Below are positions 1 to 8,742 of a stretch of DNA of 36,288 bases, piece by piece. The DNA lies in contig JAAFKI010000057.1 in the NCBI GenBank assembly GCA_021399345.1, forward strand, positions 1-36,288, given 5' to 3'. The position numbers were made by a program, and so were the translations under genes. This DNA comes from Candidatus Heimdallarchaeota archaeon (GTDB taxonomy: Archaea; Asgardarchaeota; Heimdallarchaeia; Heimdallarchaeales; Heimdallarchaeaceae). The notes under the pieces were generated by a model. It saw only the letters and a program-made list of their open reading frames with translations, was not told where the DNA came from and ran no database searches. Every line of letters starts with the position of its first letter. Within the stretch, counting starts at the first letter, position 1.

Positions 1-3000
1 AATATTGATTCAGTTCAATATAATTGGGATAATAATGGGAGTTGGTTTTCTTTACTAAATCCGTACGATATAACTACGGGCATGTATTCGGGATGGAGAG
101 ATTTAACAATCAATACAACGGATTTCTATGAAACTAACTCTTATTTCTATACCTTCTTTTTTGATTCTGATACTCCAATAATTACATTAACTGATGCAGT
201 GAATAATTCTATATATGCACCTGGTAAATTTCTAGAATTCTTAATAACAGATGGTACAGGTTTAACATCTTTAAATTATAGTTGGGATGCTGGAACTGTT
301 CAAAGTTGGACTCCTGACCCAAGTGAACTTTACTCCACAAACTTACCCGATGTTGTAGGAACACATTTCTTAGAAATCTCTGTTAGTGATGGATTTGAAC
401 ACTTTTCCTACGCTTATTATGAGTTCTTCACAGACAATGACTTCTTCAATGTAGATTTACTGAATATTATTGAGAACGGGTACTATCAGGGAGATAATGA
501 AGTTGAACTTATTGTTCAAAGAAGCAATGGTACAGTTTACTTCAAATGGGATAGTGGAGTAGAAAAACTTGGAACGCTAGATGGAACATATTTGAAATTA
601 AATGGTTCAGATTCTTTACCTAGTACTGAAGGATTGCACGTTCTTTACATTAGAACATTTAATTTAACTTATGACGAACATTTATTCAACTTCAATTTTT
701 ATGTTGATAACACCAGTCCGACAATTAGTAATATACAAACATATGATGATGGGAGATATCTAAACAATCAAGATTTTATAATTTACATCAATGATAATTT
801 TGCAGATAATTTGACAGAGTTAGTTGTTGAATATTCGCTAAATGGAACAATATACCAAACACTAGAATATCCATTTACTTTTTCTTATCCATATTTAGAT
901 GGTTTTTATACTCTTGATATTAGAGCTCAAGATCTTGCAGGAAATATAGGAAACTACACAATTAGCTTCATTATTGATAATACTGCACCTAGTATTGAAG
1001 TAATAATTAACGAGTTAATAGATAGAATTGGTGCTGATGGTAATTATTACATTCCTCCTGATAGTCTTATTGAATTTTCTATTATTGATATTGATGCTAA
1101 CATAAATGTTTTTTACAGCTGGAATGGTACATGGACAAACATAACTGGACAGAGTAGTTTCACTTTATCTTCAGTAGATGATGGAGAAGCTATTCTGCTT
1201 GTGAGAGCTTATGATTCTTTGCTGAATGAAGGAGAATGGTTTAACATTACTTTAGCATATGATAGTACTCCTCCCGATGTAACACAAACATTTCCAACAG
1301 ATATATTTCGTATTAATGATTTCTCAAATCTTGAATTTGATATAGAAGATTTTACTCTAAAAAATATTGAATCAGTGCTCTTTCATTGGGATGATGCAGT
1401 TGGATTAGGAGAATTTGATGTTAAAGATATTGAACCATATATAGATGGACATTTTCGATTAGAACTCAACACATCAGCTAGAGTACTATACTCATATTAT
1501 GGATATAATTTAGCTAATCTTACTATATTTGCTGAAGATATTCTTGGAAATAATAAAACCTATGTGTATCACTATGAAATAGACATTACTCCTCCAAATG
1601 CTTCTTTAGAATATTTTGATCTAACCTGGATTCCAATGGAAGAAAACAATGATCCTGATTATGAAATAGCAGGTGGCTCAGCAATAAGGTATGATAACTC
1701 AACAGCTATTGATCAGTTATTTATAAGAATTCAGTGGGAAATAAATGGTGAGCTGCTAGGCTGGGAAGAACTAGATATAAATCTAAATCCTGAATTCTAT
1801 TTAGGAAATGTAGATGGTAATCATACATTGATTTTTGAGATTCATGATGATACAGGTCAAGGGGAGACACCCAATATAAAAATAGCCACTTTTAATTTTT
1901 ATGTAGATGATATGCTAATAGATTTTCTCTATCCTATTGATTTTGAAGATGATTACCCCTATAAGATAGATTATAATGACACTTTTACTTATCAAGTAAA
2001 CATCACAGACGCAGTTGATAATGAACCCATTCCAGGTCTTGTGTATGAAGTCTTCATTGATAATGAGTTGAATCTATCAGTCATAGTAACTAACATTAAT
2101 ATCACAGTTTATGAAATTACAATTCACGCTTCAAACGTTACAGACTATAATGAAACTGTAATAGATGTGTATTTCTATCGAGCTGGTGGTGGGGGACAAA
2201 CAATCCGTGTTCTTCTTAGAGTTGATAAAGTAATCGGAGTACTTAATGTTTTGGACACAATTGATACTCAAATAATGTATGAAGAAGACTTGATTATACA
2301 AATGTATATGGAAAATGATATTGGACAAAATCAGACGATTAACAACGTTCTTGTTAATGGTACGGAAATAGAAAGTTTCAGTTTCAATCTTACTACTTTC
2401 ATTTGTAGTTTCAATTATTCTTCATTCAATATCGAATCTAAGGGGAACTTTTCATTAAACATTTTTACAGATTCAACATTTTACAATGCAAGTACAAATA
2501 CTAATACAACCATCAACTTCGAAATTTTACCCTTACCCATACTAATTACAATCAGTGTTTCAAATTATACGATTTTAGAGGGAACTGCTGTAATCATTAA
2601 TGTATTGATAACTTATGAAAATGGAACACCAGTTGAATATGCGCTATTTGACTTGTATATACATGTTTATCTGAAAAATATTACAGAAACGGACACCTTT
2701 ACCCTCAATTTAGCTTATGAAGATGCTAATTATACTGAATCATTTACTGATTTAGAAACTGGACGGAATGGCAGATTTGTTACCTCTTTCACATTAAACT
2801 CTTCAATGGATTATATCATAATCGAAGGCAGCTATGAAGGTCAAGATACAACTGATGATGCTTCGTTTGTAGTAGAAGACCATATCATCACAATTCCGCT
2901 GCCTGAAGCAGTGAAATTCCCTCAATGGTTGTTATACCTTATTATAGGTGGAAGTATAGGTGTGGCTGCTATTATCTCACTCATAATCTATAAAGTTACA

Positions 3001-3564
3001 AGACCTAAATCATTTGAAGAATTGATGGAGAGAGTTACTGGTGAAGATATGGCATTAAATTATTCGATTATGTCACCCGGAGTCATTCTAACTATTTTCG
3101 ATCAGAGAAAAGGACCGATTCCATTAGTTGCTGACCATAGTTTAGATATTGGAAGATATATCGGCAGGATGAGAATAGGCGTTGAAAACTTCCTTCTTAA
3201 AATAGCTGATCAAGCTTATAGCTCACTTGGTTTTGAGGAACATGATGCAGGTAGAAGAGTAGGGTCAATTATTCTTCCATCAGAGAAGATGGTAGCTTTT
3301 GTTCATGGTGTTCAGCTAGAAAATAAAATGGCCAGAGGTGGGTTTGAAAATCTTTCTCTTATTGTTCTAGCTGATTCTGAGTTTGGTAATTTATTACTCA
3401 ACTATCAAGAATATCTTTATGGGCTTGTTGATGATTTAGGTAGTGCTTTGAAATCTAAGAAAAATCTCAAAGTTGTTGAAGATTTTATAGTTGATATTCG
3501 AAAACAATCTGTAATTATAATGCTTGCTGCTCAAGAAATGGAAAAATCACAAGGTGGAGATTAA
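1..3564 (+). CDS. Large Ig-like-repeat surface protein with one TM segment and cytoplasmic longin/roadblock-like tail (5' partial)
   Basis: The reading frame is open from base 1, so the ATG at 82 is internal and the N-terminus lies outside the window; 1,187 codons are visible. Most of it is an Asn/Thr/Asp-rich, beta-type ectodomain with a recurring boundary motif (FDSDTP, VDNTSP, IDNTAP, YDSTPP, IDITPP) about every 100 residues, typical of bacterial/archaeal Ig-like repeats. Many N-x-S/T sequons fit a glycosylated extracellular chain. A single hydrophobic span (about 2923-2997, starting WLLYLIIGG) is followed by basic residues, so the last about 190 residues should be cytoplasmic. That tail begins near 3070 with ILTIFDQRKGPIPL, which resembles longin/roadblock-type domains, and is followed by predicted alternating strands and helices. 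The next gene downstream encodes a Rag-like GTPase. Inference: a surface receptor or adhesin whose tail contacts the GTPase machinery. The domain class of the tail is tentative. Confidence 0.8.
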   Translation, partial: NIDSVQYNWDNNGSWFSLLNPYDITTGMYSGWRDLTINTTDFYETNSYFYTFFFDSDTPIITLTDAVNNSIYAPGKFLEFLITDGTGLTSLNYSWDAGTVQSWTPDPSELYSTNLPDVVGTHFLEISVSDGFEHFSYAYYEFFTDNDFFNVDLLNIIENGYYQGDNEVELIVQRSNGTVYFKWDSGVEKLGTLDGTYLKLNGSDSLPSTEGLHVLYIRTFNLTYDEHLFNFNFYVDNTSPTISNIQTYDDGRYLNNQDFIIYINDNFADNLTELVVEYSLNGTIYQTLEYPFTFSYPYLDGFYTLDIRAQDLAGNIGNYTISFIIDNTAPSIEVIINELIDRIGADGNYYIPPDSLIEFSIIDIDANINVFYSWNGTWTNITGQSSFTLSSVDDGEAILLVRAYDSLLNEGEWFNITLAYDSTPPDVTQTFPTDIFRINDFSNLEFDIEDFTLKNIESVLFHWDDAVGLGEFDVKDIEPYIDGHFRLELNTSARVLYSYYGYNLANLTIFAEDILGNNKTYVYHYEIDITPPNASLEYFDLTWIPMEENNDPDYEIAGGSAIRYDNSTAIDQLFIRIQWEINGELLGWEELDINLNPEFYLGNVDGNHTLIFEIHDDTGQGETPNIKIATFNFYVDDMLIDFLYPIDFEDDYPYKIDYNDTFTYQVNITDAVDNEPIPGLVYEVFIDNELNLSVIVTNINITVYEITIHASNVTDYNETVIDVYFYRAGGGGQTIRVLLRVDKVIGVLNVLDTIDTQIMYEEDLIIQMYMENDIGQNQTINNVLVNGTEIESFSFNLTTFICSFNYSSFNIESKGNFSLNIFTDSTFYNASTNTNTTINFEILPLPILITISVSNYTILEGTAVIINVLITYENGTPVEYALFDLYIHVYLKNITETDTFTLNLAYEDANYTESFTDLETGRNGRFVTSFTLNSSMDYIIIEGSYEGQDTTDDASFVVEDHIITIPLPEAVKFPQWLLYLIIGGSIGVAAIISLIIYKVTRPKSFEELMERVTGEDMALNYSIMSPGVILTIFDQRKGPIPLVADHSLDIGRYIGRMRIGVENFLLKIADQAYSSLGFEEHDAGRRVGSIILPSEKMVAFVHGVQLENKMARGGFENLSLIVLADSEFGNLLLNYQEYLYGLVDDLGSALKSKKNLKVVEDFIVDIRKQSVIIMLAAQEMEKSQGGD

Positions 3565-3641
3565 TCCGTCCTTTATCCTATTTCCCAGCGTCATTAACGA
3601 TATATTGATATGTATTTTTCCTGTCTATTACTTATAGATAC

Positions 3642-3650
3642 TATTTAATA
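3642..3650 (+). promoter_or_regulatory. TATA-like box for the Rag-like GTPase gene
   Basis: The stretch TATTTAATA lies about 25-30 nt before the GTG start at 3674, which would place transcription initiation close to the start codon. It sits inside a 13-base inverted repeat (ACTATT-T-AATAGT, 3640-3652). A GGGG run at 3661-3664 could act as a weak ribosome-binding site if there is a short leader. Assigned by position and AT content only. Confidence 0.4.
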
Positions 3651-3673
3651 GTTATAACAAGGGGAAAAATCTC

Positions 3674-5710
3674 GTGTCCTATCTCTTCGATGAATTATCT
3701 GGAAAAAAAGGAAGTGCTACAGAGATCGAAGACAAAATTTTACTAATGGGTCTTCAGGCTGCTGGCAAAACTGCGATAAAAGATGTTGTCTTCTTCAACA
3801 AAGAACCAGAAGAGGTCAACGGATACATGGCTACTGTGCATTATCAAAGACAATTTTTAGATGAAGAACAAACCAGCATGATTATTGATTCGGGTGGACA
3901 AGAATCCTATTGGAACGAAGCTGTTACTCATTTCCGCCATCTTGTTTTTTCAAATGTAAAACTGTTAATATGGATTGTTGATGTCACTAAACCTGAATTA
4001 TTTGAAGAGTCTGAGAGACGTTTCAGTTTTACTATACGCCAATTCAAAAAAGAAAATCCTGATGGTAGTATTACTGTTTTATGTCACAAAGTAGATTTAG
4101 TTACTCCTGATCAGATGGTTGTAATTCACCAGCATGTTAGAGAGATGTTTGCTGAATCAAAATTCGAAGTTGATTTTGAAAATACTAGTATTTACTACAA
4201 AGATAGCTTAAGAGAGCTGCTTTTTACTATAATGGCAGAAGCTGGTATTAATACAAAAAGATTTGAGCTTGTTTCCAATGTTGGACAAAAAGTCGAAGAG
4301 AGCGAAGAATTCCAAAGCTATGTTTTGGAACATGCTGAAGATGAAAAAGTCGAAATTTTGAGAGATTATCTGAATCCTGAACCAACACCTCTATTGCCTA
4401 CTTTTGGAAAACTCAATTTTCAACTTGATTTAACAGACTATGACATCATCGAAATAGTTCTCATTGATAAGAAAACTCACTCACCTATTACAGGTGCTTC
4501 TTCCAATGCATCAATCTCTGCAGAGAATTCAATGGAATATCTAGTAGCTTTGCATGATTTCAAATCTAGAATTAAAGATAATACTGAAGAAATTGATCCT
4601 TCTGGTGATATTCTAACTTCTGACAGCGGTAAAGTTCATGCAATGTTGTTCGATTTAGCAAACAACTATCTCTTAATTACCTCTTTTTCCTCAATTACTG
4701 ATGAAAGAAAAGAGCTGCTTTTTCAGTTGATCCTTAAATTTGCTCAATCAACAGCTGGAGTTAGTCCACCTGAACCTACAGAACAAGTAGTGGAAGAGCC
4801 AGCTGAAGAAATTGTACCTGAACTTGAACCAATTGTTGCAGAAGTTGTAGAAGAACCAATAAAATTAACTGAAGCTGCATCCTCAACTAAAATAGAAGTA
4901 GATACCTTAGTAGACAAAGTTGTTTCTCAACCAACCAGCAAGACAGAAGAAGTTGAGATTTTTGAAGAGATTCCAGTTGTTGAAGCTGAACCAGTTCAAG
5001 CTGAAGATGAATCATTCTTCAAAAAGGAAAAAATTGTGATAACTGAGGTTGTTGTAGAACCAGAAGAAATCGTTTCAGCTCCTGTAGAAGTTCCTGAACC
5101 TGAACCAATCTCTGAAATTATGGAAGCTGTTAAAGAAGATGTTGAAGAATATCCTCCTGTTCCCGAAAAACTTGAGGAAGTTGTAGAACTACCTGAAACT
5201 CCAACTGTAGAAGTGGAAGAAATCGTTAGAGAAGAAAAACTTGGCCCTTCACCAGAATCATTAGATATGAAATTAAAACAACAATTTTCAGACATAGTGG
5301 AAGAAAGGGAAGTAAAAATCGAGGAACCCTCGGAATCAATGACTCCACCAATTCCACAAGTTATGAAAGTTGTTGAAGAAGTTACAGCTCAAGACACTAT
5401 TTCAGAACCAGTAGTTGTGGAAGAAGCAGTTCCTGAACCAGAACCAGTAGTAGTCATGGAAGATCCTTCTCCTGAACCAGTTCAAGAAGAAGCTAGTACA
5501 ACAGATACTTCTATAGATTTTTCTGCAGCTGATATTCAAGATTTCGCTAGTTTTCTAGTTCAGAAAAAAGAGATTATTTTAGATGAAGATTTCAAACTAG
5601 AAGACATGGAAATAAAGATGGATGATATCAAGAGTTTGTCAGCTTACTTATTCAGTGGATCAGAAAAGAAACCAGAAAAAATTAAAGAAGAAATAAAAAC
5701 AACTGACTAA
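3674..5710 (+). CDS. Rag/Gtr-like small GTPase with roadblock-like domain and long acidic Pro/Glu/Val linker
   Basis: GTG start. Residues about 20-200 form a Ras-superfamily G domain: P-loop GLQAAGKT (26-33), DSGGQ (72-76), HKVD (138-141) and NTSIYY as the G5 region. HKxD in place of NKxD and the overall pattern match Rag/Gtr GTPases, which in eukaryotes act in nutrient signalling on lysosome/vacuole membranes. Residues about 255-375 (start LNFQLDLTDYDIIEIVLIDK, end ELLFQLILKFA) look like a roadblock/longin-type domain. About 250 residues of Glu/Pro/Val-rich sequence with recurring PEPEPV and VVEEP-type units follow and are probably disordered. A short charged helical C-terminal segment ends the chain (FSAADIQDFASFLVQKKEI onward). 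No prenylation motif is present. It lies 109 bp after the surface-protein gene, same strand. G domain confident; roadblock assignment moderate; biological role unknown. Confidence 0.85.
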   Translation: MSYLFDELSGKKGSATEIEDKILLMGLQAAGKTAIKDVVFFNKEPEEVNGYMATVHYQRQFLDEEQTSMIIDSGGQESYWNEAVTHFRHLVFSNVKLLIWIVDVTKPELFEESERRFSFTIRQFKKENPDGSITVLCHKVDLVTPDQMVVIHQHVREMFAESKFEVDFENTSIYYKDSLRELLFTIMAEAGINTKRFELVSNVGQKVEESEEFQSYVLEHAEDEKVEILRDYLNPEPTPLLPTFGKLNFQLDLTDYDIIEIVLIDKKTHSPITGASSNASISAENSMEYLVALHDFKSRIKDNTEEIDPSGDILTSDSGKVHAMLFDLANNYLLITSFSSITDERKELLFQLILKFAQSTAGVSPPEPTEQVVEEPAEEIVPELEPIVAEVVEEPIKLTEAASSTKIEVDTLVDKVVSQPTSKTEEVEIFEEIPVVEAEPVQAEDESFFKKEKIVITEVVVEPEEIVSAPVEVPEPEPISEIMEAVKEDVEEYPPVPEKLEEVVELPETPTVEVEEIVREEKLGPSPESLDMKLKQQFSDIVEEREVKIEEPSESMTPPIPQVMKVVEEVTAQDTISEPVVVEEAVPEPEPVVVMEDPSPEPVQEEASTTDTSIDFSAADIQDFASFLVQKKEIILDEDFKLEDMEIKMDDIKSLSAYLFSGSEKKPEKIKEEIKTTD

Positions 5711-5729
5711 ATTTCTTTTAATTATTTTT
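5711..5729. terminator. T-rich tract between convergent GTPase genes
   Basis: The 17 bp between the two convergent stop codons, running slightly into the second stop, contain the T runs TTTCTTTTA and ATTATTTTTA on the plus strand. This is consistent with oligo-T archaeal termination of the plus-strand gene. No stable hairpin is evident. Confidence 0.35.
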
Positions 5730-6978
5730 AAACAGGTCTGCTATCATCATAACGGCGATATTCTAATTGCCCATCAAGGAAGATAGGTACTTCTCTTATT
5801 CCTTCAACACATTCATGTGAGGGAAATAGTTCAACTGATATCGCTCCAAAACCTTTTTGGATCTTTATTCCTCTTTCTAGCTGTTCAGCATTCTCTACAG
5901 CTACATCGATAATGGACTTCTGGAGGTTTCTTCCACAAACATCGCATTTGTAATTAATATTTTGTTCAATCCTTCTTTCGAGCAGATCAGTTTTTTCAAT
6001 TCCATTCTTTACGAGATAACTTTCTAAAGATCCTTTAACTTTAATTCTTGCACGGCCAATTAGTTCATCGGTTTGGAATAATTGTTTCATTTCTGTAGCA
6101 AGTGTGTTAAAGTACTCTATCTCTCTATCTACATCTAAATTAGGCGGAAAAACAGTTGTTAAAACTAAATCTGTATCAATTTCCTTCATGTAAACTCGGC
6201 TGTCATCAAAGGAGAAAGTAGCATATTCCAGCATTAAAGTTTGAGAAAACATCTTTGCTAAATCGTTTTTAAGTTTAACAAAATTAAAGCCTGTATATTT
6301 TTCAGGTTGAGAATATAACATTAAACCTTGAGCTGTAGAAAGAGAAAGAAATGCTAAATCTTGCTTGCTGAAAGTTTCTTTTATTTTAACTGATTTTGTG
6401 TCATCTTTTGGATAAACAAAGGCTAGTATTTGTTGCATTGCATCCCAGATTGTTTCTTCGAAGATTGAAGTTCCCATCAGTTCTGCATTTGGGAAATCGT
6501 CTATCTCAAAAATATCTTTAATAGATTGTAAAACAGGTTCTCGTTTATTGGGCGCAACAACATCCATCTTATGTGCAAAAACATAAATTTTAGATCCTTC
6601 TGCCAATTTGACAGCATTTTCCATAGTTAGATCGAAATAATACTTGGATCTCATAATATTGGATGCATCGGATATATCAACTACGAAAATGAAAGCTTTG
6701 GTGTCACTGAACGTTCTTTCTTGGTATTGCTCAAAAACTTCGTTTAAATAGTTAGATTGACCACCAACATCGAACAAGTTAATGGAACTCCCTGCAAGGT
6801 TGAACAGTTTTCTGTTGATACGTACAGTTGCTGGATTCATAGATGTTGCTTCAGGTGCAAAACCTTCAAAAACAACTTGTCGAATGGAAGTCTTTCCAGA
6901 TTGGGATAACCCTAGTACTACGATTTTAGACTCTAATTCATTCTCTCCTGCATACATAAGCTTCACGTTTTCTTTCAT
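5728..6978 (-). CDS. Rag/Gtr-like GTPase with C-terminal CxxC...HxC zinc-type module
   Basis: The G domain (about 17-200) has P-loop GLSQSGKT (23-30), switch I Thr in PATVRI (T51), DVGGQ (70-74), HKMD (136-139) and GTSIFEE. HKMD plus the TSI-x-E ending is close to RagA/Gtr1. The middle (about 205-310, starting DLAFLSLSTAQGLMLYS) looks roadblock/longin-like, matching the RagA-type layout. The tail holds a C345-x2-C348 ... H388-x-C390 set, probably binding zinc, in the sequence NINYKCDVCGRN...SHEC. The protein at 8743-9738 has a very similar module at its N-terminus. Start choice is uncertain: a TATA-like TATTTTATAA (6986-6995, minus strand) would put initiation near 6965, which favours the internal Met at 6957 (MYAGENELE). 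Convergent with the previous GTPase gene. Function inferred only as a regulatory GTPase; both Rag-like proteins might dimerise. Confidence 0.85.
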   Translation of the reverse strand: MKENVKLMYAGENELESKIVVLGLSQSGKTSIRQVVFEGFAPEATSMNPATVRINRKLFNLAGSSINLFDVGGQSNYLNEVFEQYQERTFSDTKAFIFVVDISDASNIMRSKYYFDLTMENAVKLAEGSKIYVFAHKMDVVAPNKREPVLQSIKDIFEIDDFPNAELMGTSIFEETIWDAMQQILAFVYPKDDTKSVKIKETFSKQDLAFLSLSTAQGLMLYSQPEKYTGFNFVKLKNDLAKMFSQTLMLEYATFSFDDSRVYMKEIDTDLVLTTVFPPNLDVDREIEYFNTLATEMKQLFQTDELIGRARIKVKGSLESYLVKNGIEKTDLLERRIEQNINYKCDVCGRNLQKSIIDVAVENAEQLERGIKIQKGFGAISVELFPSHECVEGIREVPIFLDGQLEYRRYDDSRPV

Positions 6979-7033
6979 TTTTTCATTATAAAATATTTGT
7001 GATATTCCTACTTGAACAGTATTAGGTTTAAAT

Positions 7034-7049
7034 TTTAGTTGGAACTAAA
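7034..7049. promoter_or_regulatory. Inverted repeat TTTAGTT-GG-AACTAAA in divergent promoter region
   Basis: Perfect 7-bp arms separated by GG lie 56-71 bp upstream of the Rag-like gene on the minus strand and upstream of the FAD enzyme on the plus strand. It could be an operator. Palindromes of this size are not rare in AT-rich DNA. A similar TAGT..ACTA core occurs at 9792-9806 and 23478-23488. Confidence 0.25.
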
Positions 7050-7077
7050 GCCGGAAAAAATTCTAGATATATTGTCT

Positions 7078-7173
7078 GAAGGTCTCCTTCTTGGATGATG
7101 GGGTTTAGATTATCATAGGTCTGAAACTTGACTCCCCTACCTTCTTGAATAGGGCACATTCTTATAAGGTGGG
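7078..7173. other. GC-enriched foldable stretch in 301-bp divergent intergenic region (possible structured RNA)
   Basis: The 301 bp between 6978 and 7280 hold no credible ORF. This part is noticeably richer in G and C than its surroundings and can form several hairpins: GAAGG (7078-7082) with CCTTC (7086-7090); TTTAGA with TCTGAA (about 7104-7125), closed by GGGG and CCCC; and CCTACCTT (7136-7143) with AAGGTGGG (7166-7173), with an inner GAAT/ATTC pairing. The CCCC run is shared between two alternative stems. I recognise no known RNA family. It may be a leader element of the FAD gene or an independent small RNA. Confidence 0.3.
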
Positions 7174-7279
7174 CTTGTTTGCAGCAAAATGAAAAATTTC
7201 ACTTAAGAAATTATTCTGCATATACGATCAAGAAATTTTTAGGAATTCTAACACAAAAATAATAAACAACGCCTATTAC

Positions 7280-8734
7280 ATGATAATAATGAGTTATGAT
7301 GTTGCTATCATTGGTTCTGGCTTAGGTGGGTTAATAGTTGGGGCAAAACTTACCAAAGAAGGAAGAAATGTTCTACTAGTTGAACAACACTCAAGTATTG
7401 GAGGTTATGCTACTTGTTTTACTCAAGACAATTTTACCATAGACGTAGGCTTTCATTCAATGGATGGTCTGTATGCACAAGACCCCAAAATTAAAGTATT
7501 CGAGGATTTGGATGTTTATTTCAACATTGAGTTTGTTGATATTCCAACAGGTTGTTATAGATTTACAAACAACAGGATAGATTTTACTTTACCTGATAGA
7601 GTTGAGGATGCCATCAACGTGCTCATTGAGAAATTCCCAAAAGAAGAAAAAGGAATTCGTCTTTATTTTGAAACAATAGATGAGATTTTCAGTTCTAAAT
7701 GGAAAGACAAAACAGCCGGTGAAATGCTTGACTCTATGTTTGAAAATGACAATCTAAAACTTGCATTAGCTGGATTTATTCAATATTATGGAGATGATCC
7801 TTATACTCTGTCAGCTTTATCTTTCGCAGCAGCAATATCTAGAAATCTTAAAGGTGGAAAGCATTACATTAAAGGCGGATCTATTAAATTAACACATTAT
7901 TTAGCAGACTATATTAGAGAACATGGAGGTACAGTACTTCTTAACCAAGAGGTTACCAAAATAATAGTAAATCAAGAAAAAGAAACTGTTGAAGGCATTG
8001 AGTATAAATCAACAAGTGATGAAAGTAGTGAAACTACATTTATCGAAGCAAAGCATGTTGTCGTAAATGCTCCTTTACCAATAGCTACTAAGCTTCTATC
8101 TTCTGAAAGAGAAAATGTTCAGAGACTAAGAGAAACTATTAATTCCTTGAAAATTGGGCATTCTGTACTAAATATCTATTTTGGGTTTAATACCACTCTT
8201 GATAAATTAGGTCATAATAATTATTTTACAGTTGTTAATGATGAAAGTGTATTTAGTTTAAGTGATATCTTTGGAAATAACAATGGAGGATATTCTCGTA
8301 AGAATTATATTTTTGTAGATTATGGACAAACAGATACAGGAATGGCTCCCTTTGGAAAAAGTACAGGAATAATAAGCACGGTTGATTATATTGATAACTG
8401 GAATCATCTGAATAAAGAAGATTATAACAACAAGAAAAAGGAAATTGAAACTATTTTCACAGAAAGGCTGAATAAATTGATTCCAGATGTAGTAGATCAT
8501 ATTGAGCACATAAGTGTTGCAACTCCAAAAACAATGGAAAGATATACCCATAATCCAAAAGGATCTGTGATTGGATTTGCAAGAAATCCAAAGCAAGTAG
8601 GAATATATCCATTGACTTCACCTTTCAAGAATCTTTACTTTGCTTCAGCTTGGTCAATTCCTGGTGGAGGATTTACTTCAATCATTGATGTTGGATGGCA
8701 AGTTGCTACTTCAATCTTAAAGAAACGGAGATAA
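7280..8734 (+). CDS. FAD-dependent phytoene-desaturase/carotenoid-isomerase-like oxidoreductase
   Basis: The N-terminal dinucleotide-binding motif (DVAIIGSGLGGLIVGAKL, GSGLGG at 12-17) is followed by VLLVEQHSSIGGYAT, the typical second half of the fold in the CrtI/CrtISO/retinol-saturase-like amine-oxidase superfamily. The C-terminal FAD-contact segment (GGGFTSIIDVGWQVA) is present. Length (484 residues) fits the family. Known members desaturate, isomerise or reduce isoprenoid chains. No phytoene synthase or other isoprenoid gene is adjacent, so the substrate is unknown; a membrane-lipid or quinone isoprenoid is as likely as a carotenoid. Start: ATG 7280 or the ATG at 7289; no clear ribosome-binding site. 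Convergent, 8 bp apart, with the next gene. Confidence 0.8.
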   Translation: MIIMSYDVAIIGSGLGGLIVGAKLTKEGRNVLLVEQHSSIGGYATCFTQDNFTIDVGFHSMDGLYAQDPKIKVFEDLDVYFNIEFVDIPTGCYRFTNNRIDFTLPDRVEDAINVLIEKFPKEEKGIRLYFETIDEIFSSKWKDKTAGEMLDSMFENDNLKLALAGFIQYYGDDPYTLSALSFAAAISRNLKGGKHYIKGGSIKLTHYLADYIREHGGTVLLNQEVTKIIVNQEKETVEGIEYKSTSDESSETTFIEAKHVVVNAPLPIATKLLSSERENVQRLRETINSLKIGHSVLNIYFGFNTTLDKLGHNNYFTVVNDESVFSLSDIFGNNNGGYSRKNYIFVDYGQTDTGMAPFGKSTGIISTVDYIDNWNHLNKEDYNNKKKEIETIFTERLNKLIPDVVDHIEHISVATPKTMERYTHNPKGSVIGFARNPKQVGIYPLTSPFKNLYFASAWSIPGGGFTSIIDVGWQVATSILKKRR

Positions 8735-8742
8735 AATCTAGT

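Noticed and set aside
82..3564. Complete surface-protein gene starting at 82
   Set aside because: The frame is open from base 1 with the same Ig-like sequence (NIDSVQYNWDNNGSW), and no promoter or signal peptide is seen at 82.
4996..5295. Ser/Thr-rich ORF on the minus strand
   Set aside because: It is the complement of the Glu/Pro/Val-rich linker of the GTPase; its composition follows from Glu and Val codons read backwards, and it has no start context.
7093..7125. Possible C/D box small RNA (ATGATGG ... CTGA)
   Set aside because: The C box has a mismatch, and the spacing to CTGA is too short for a normal two-guide C/D RNA; no clear C' and D' pair.
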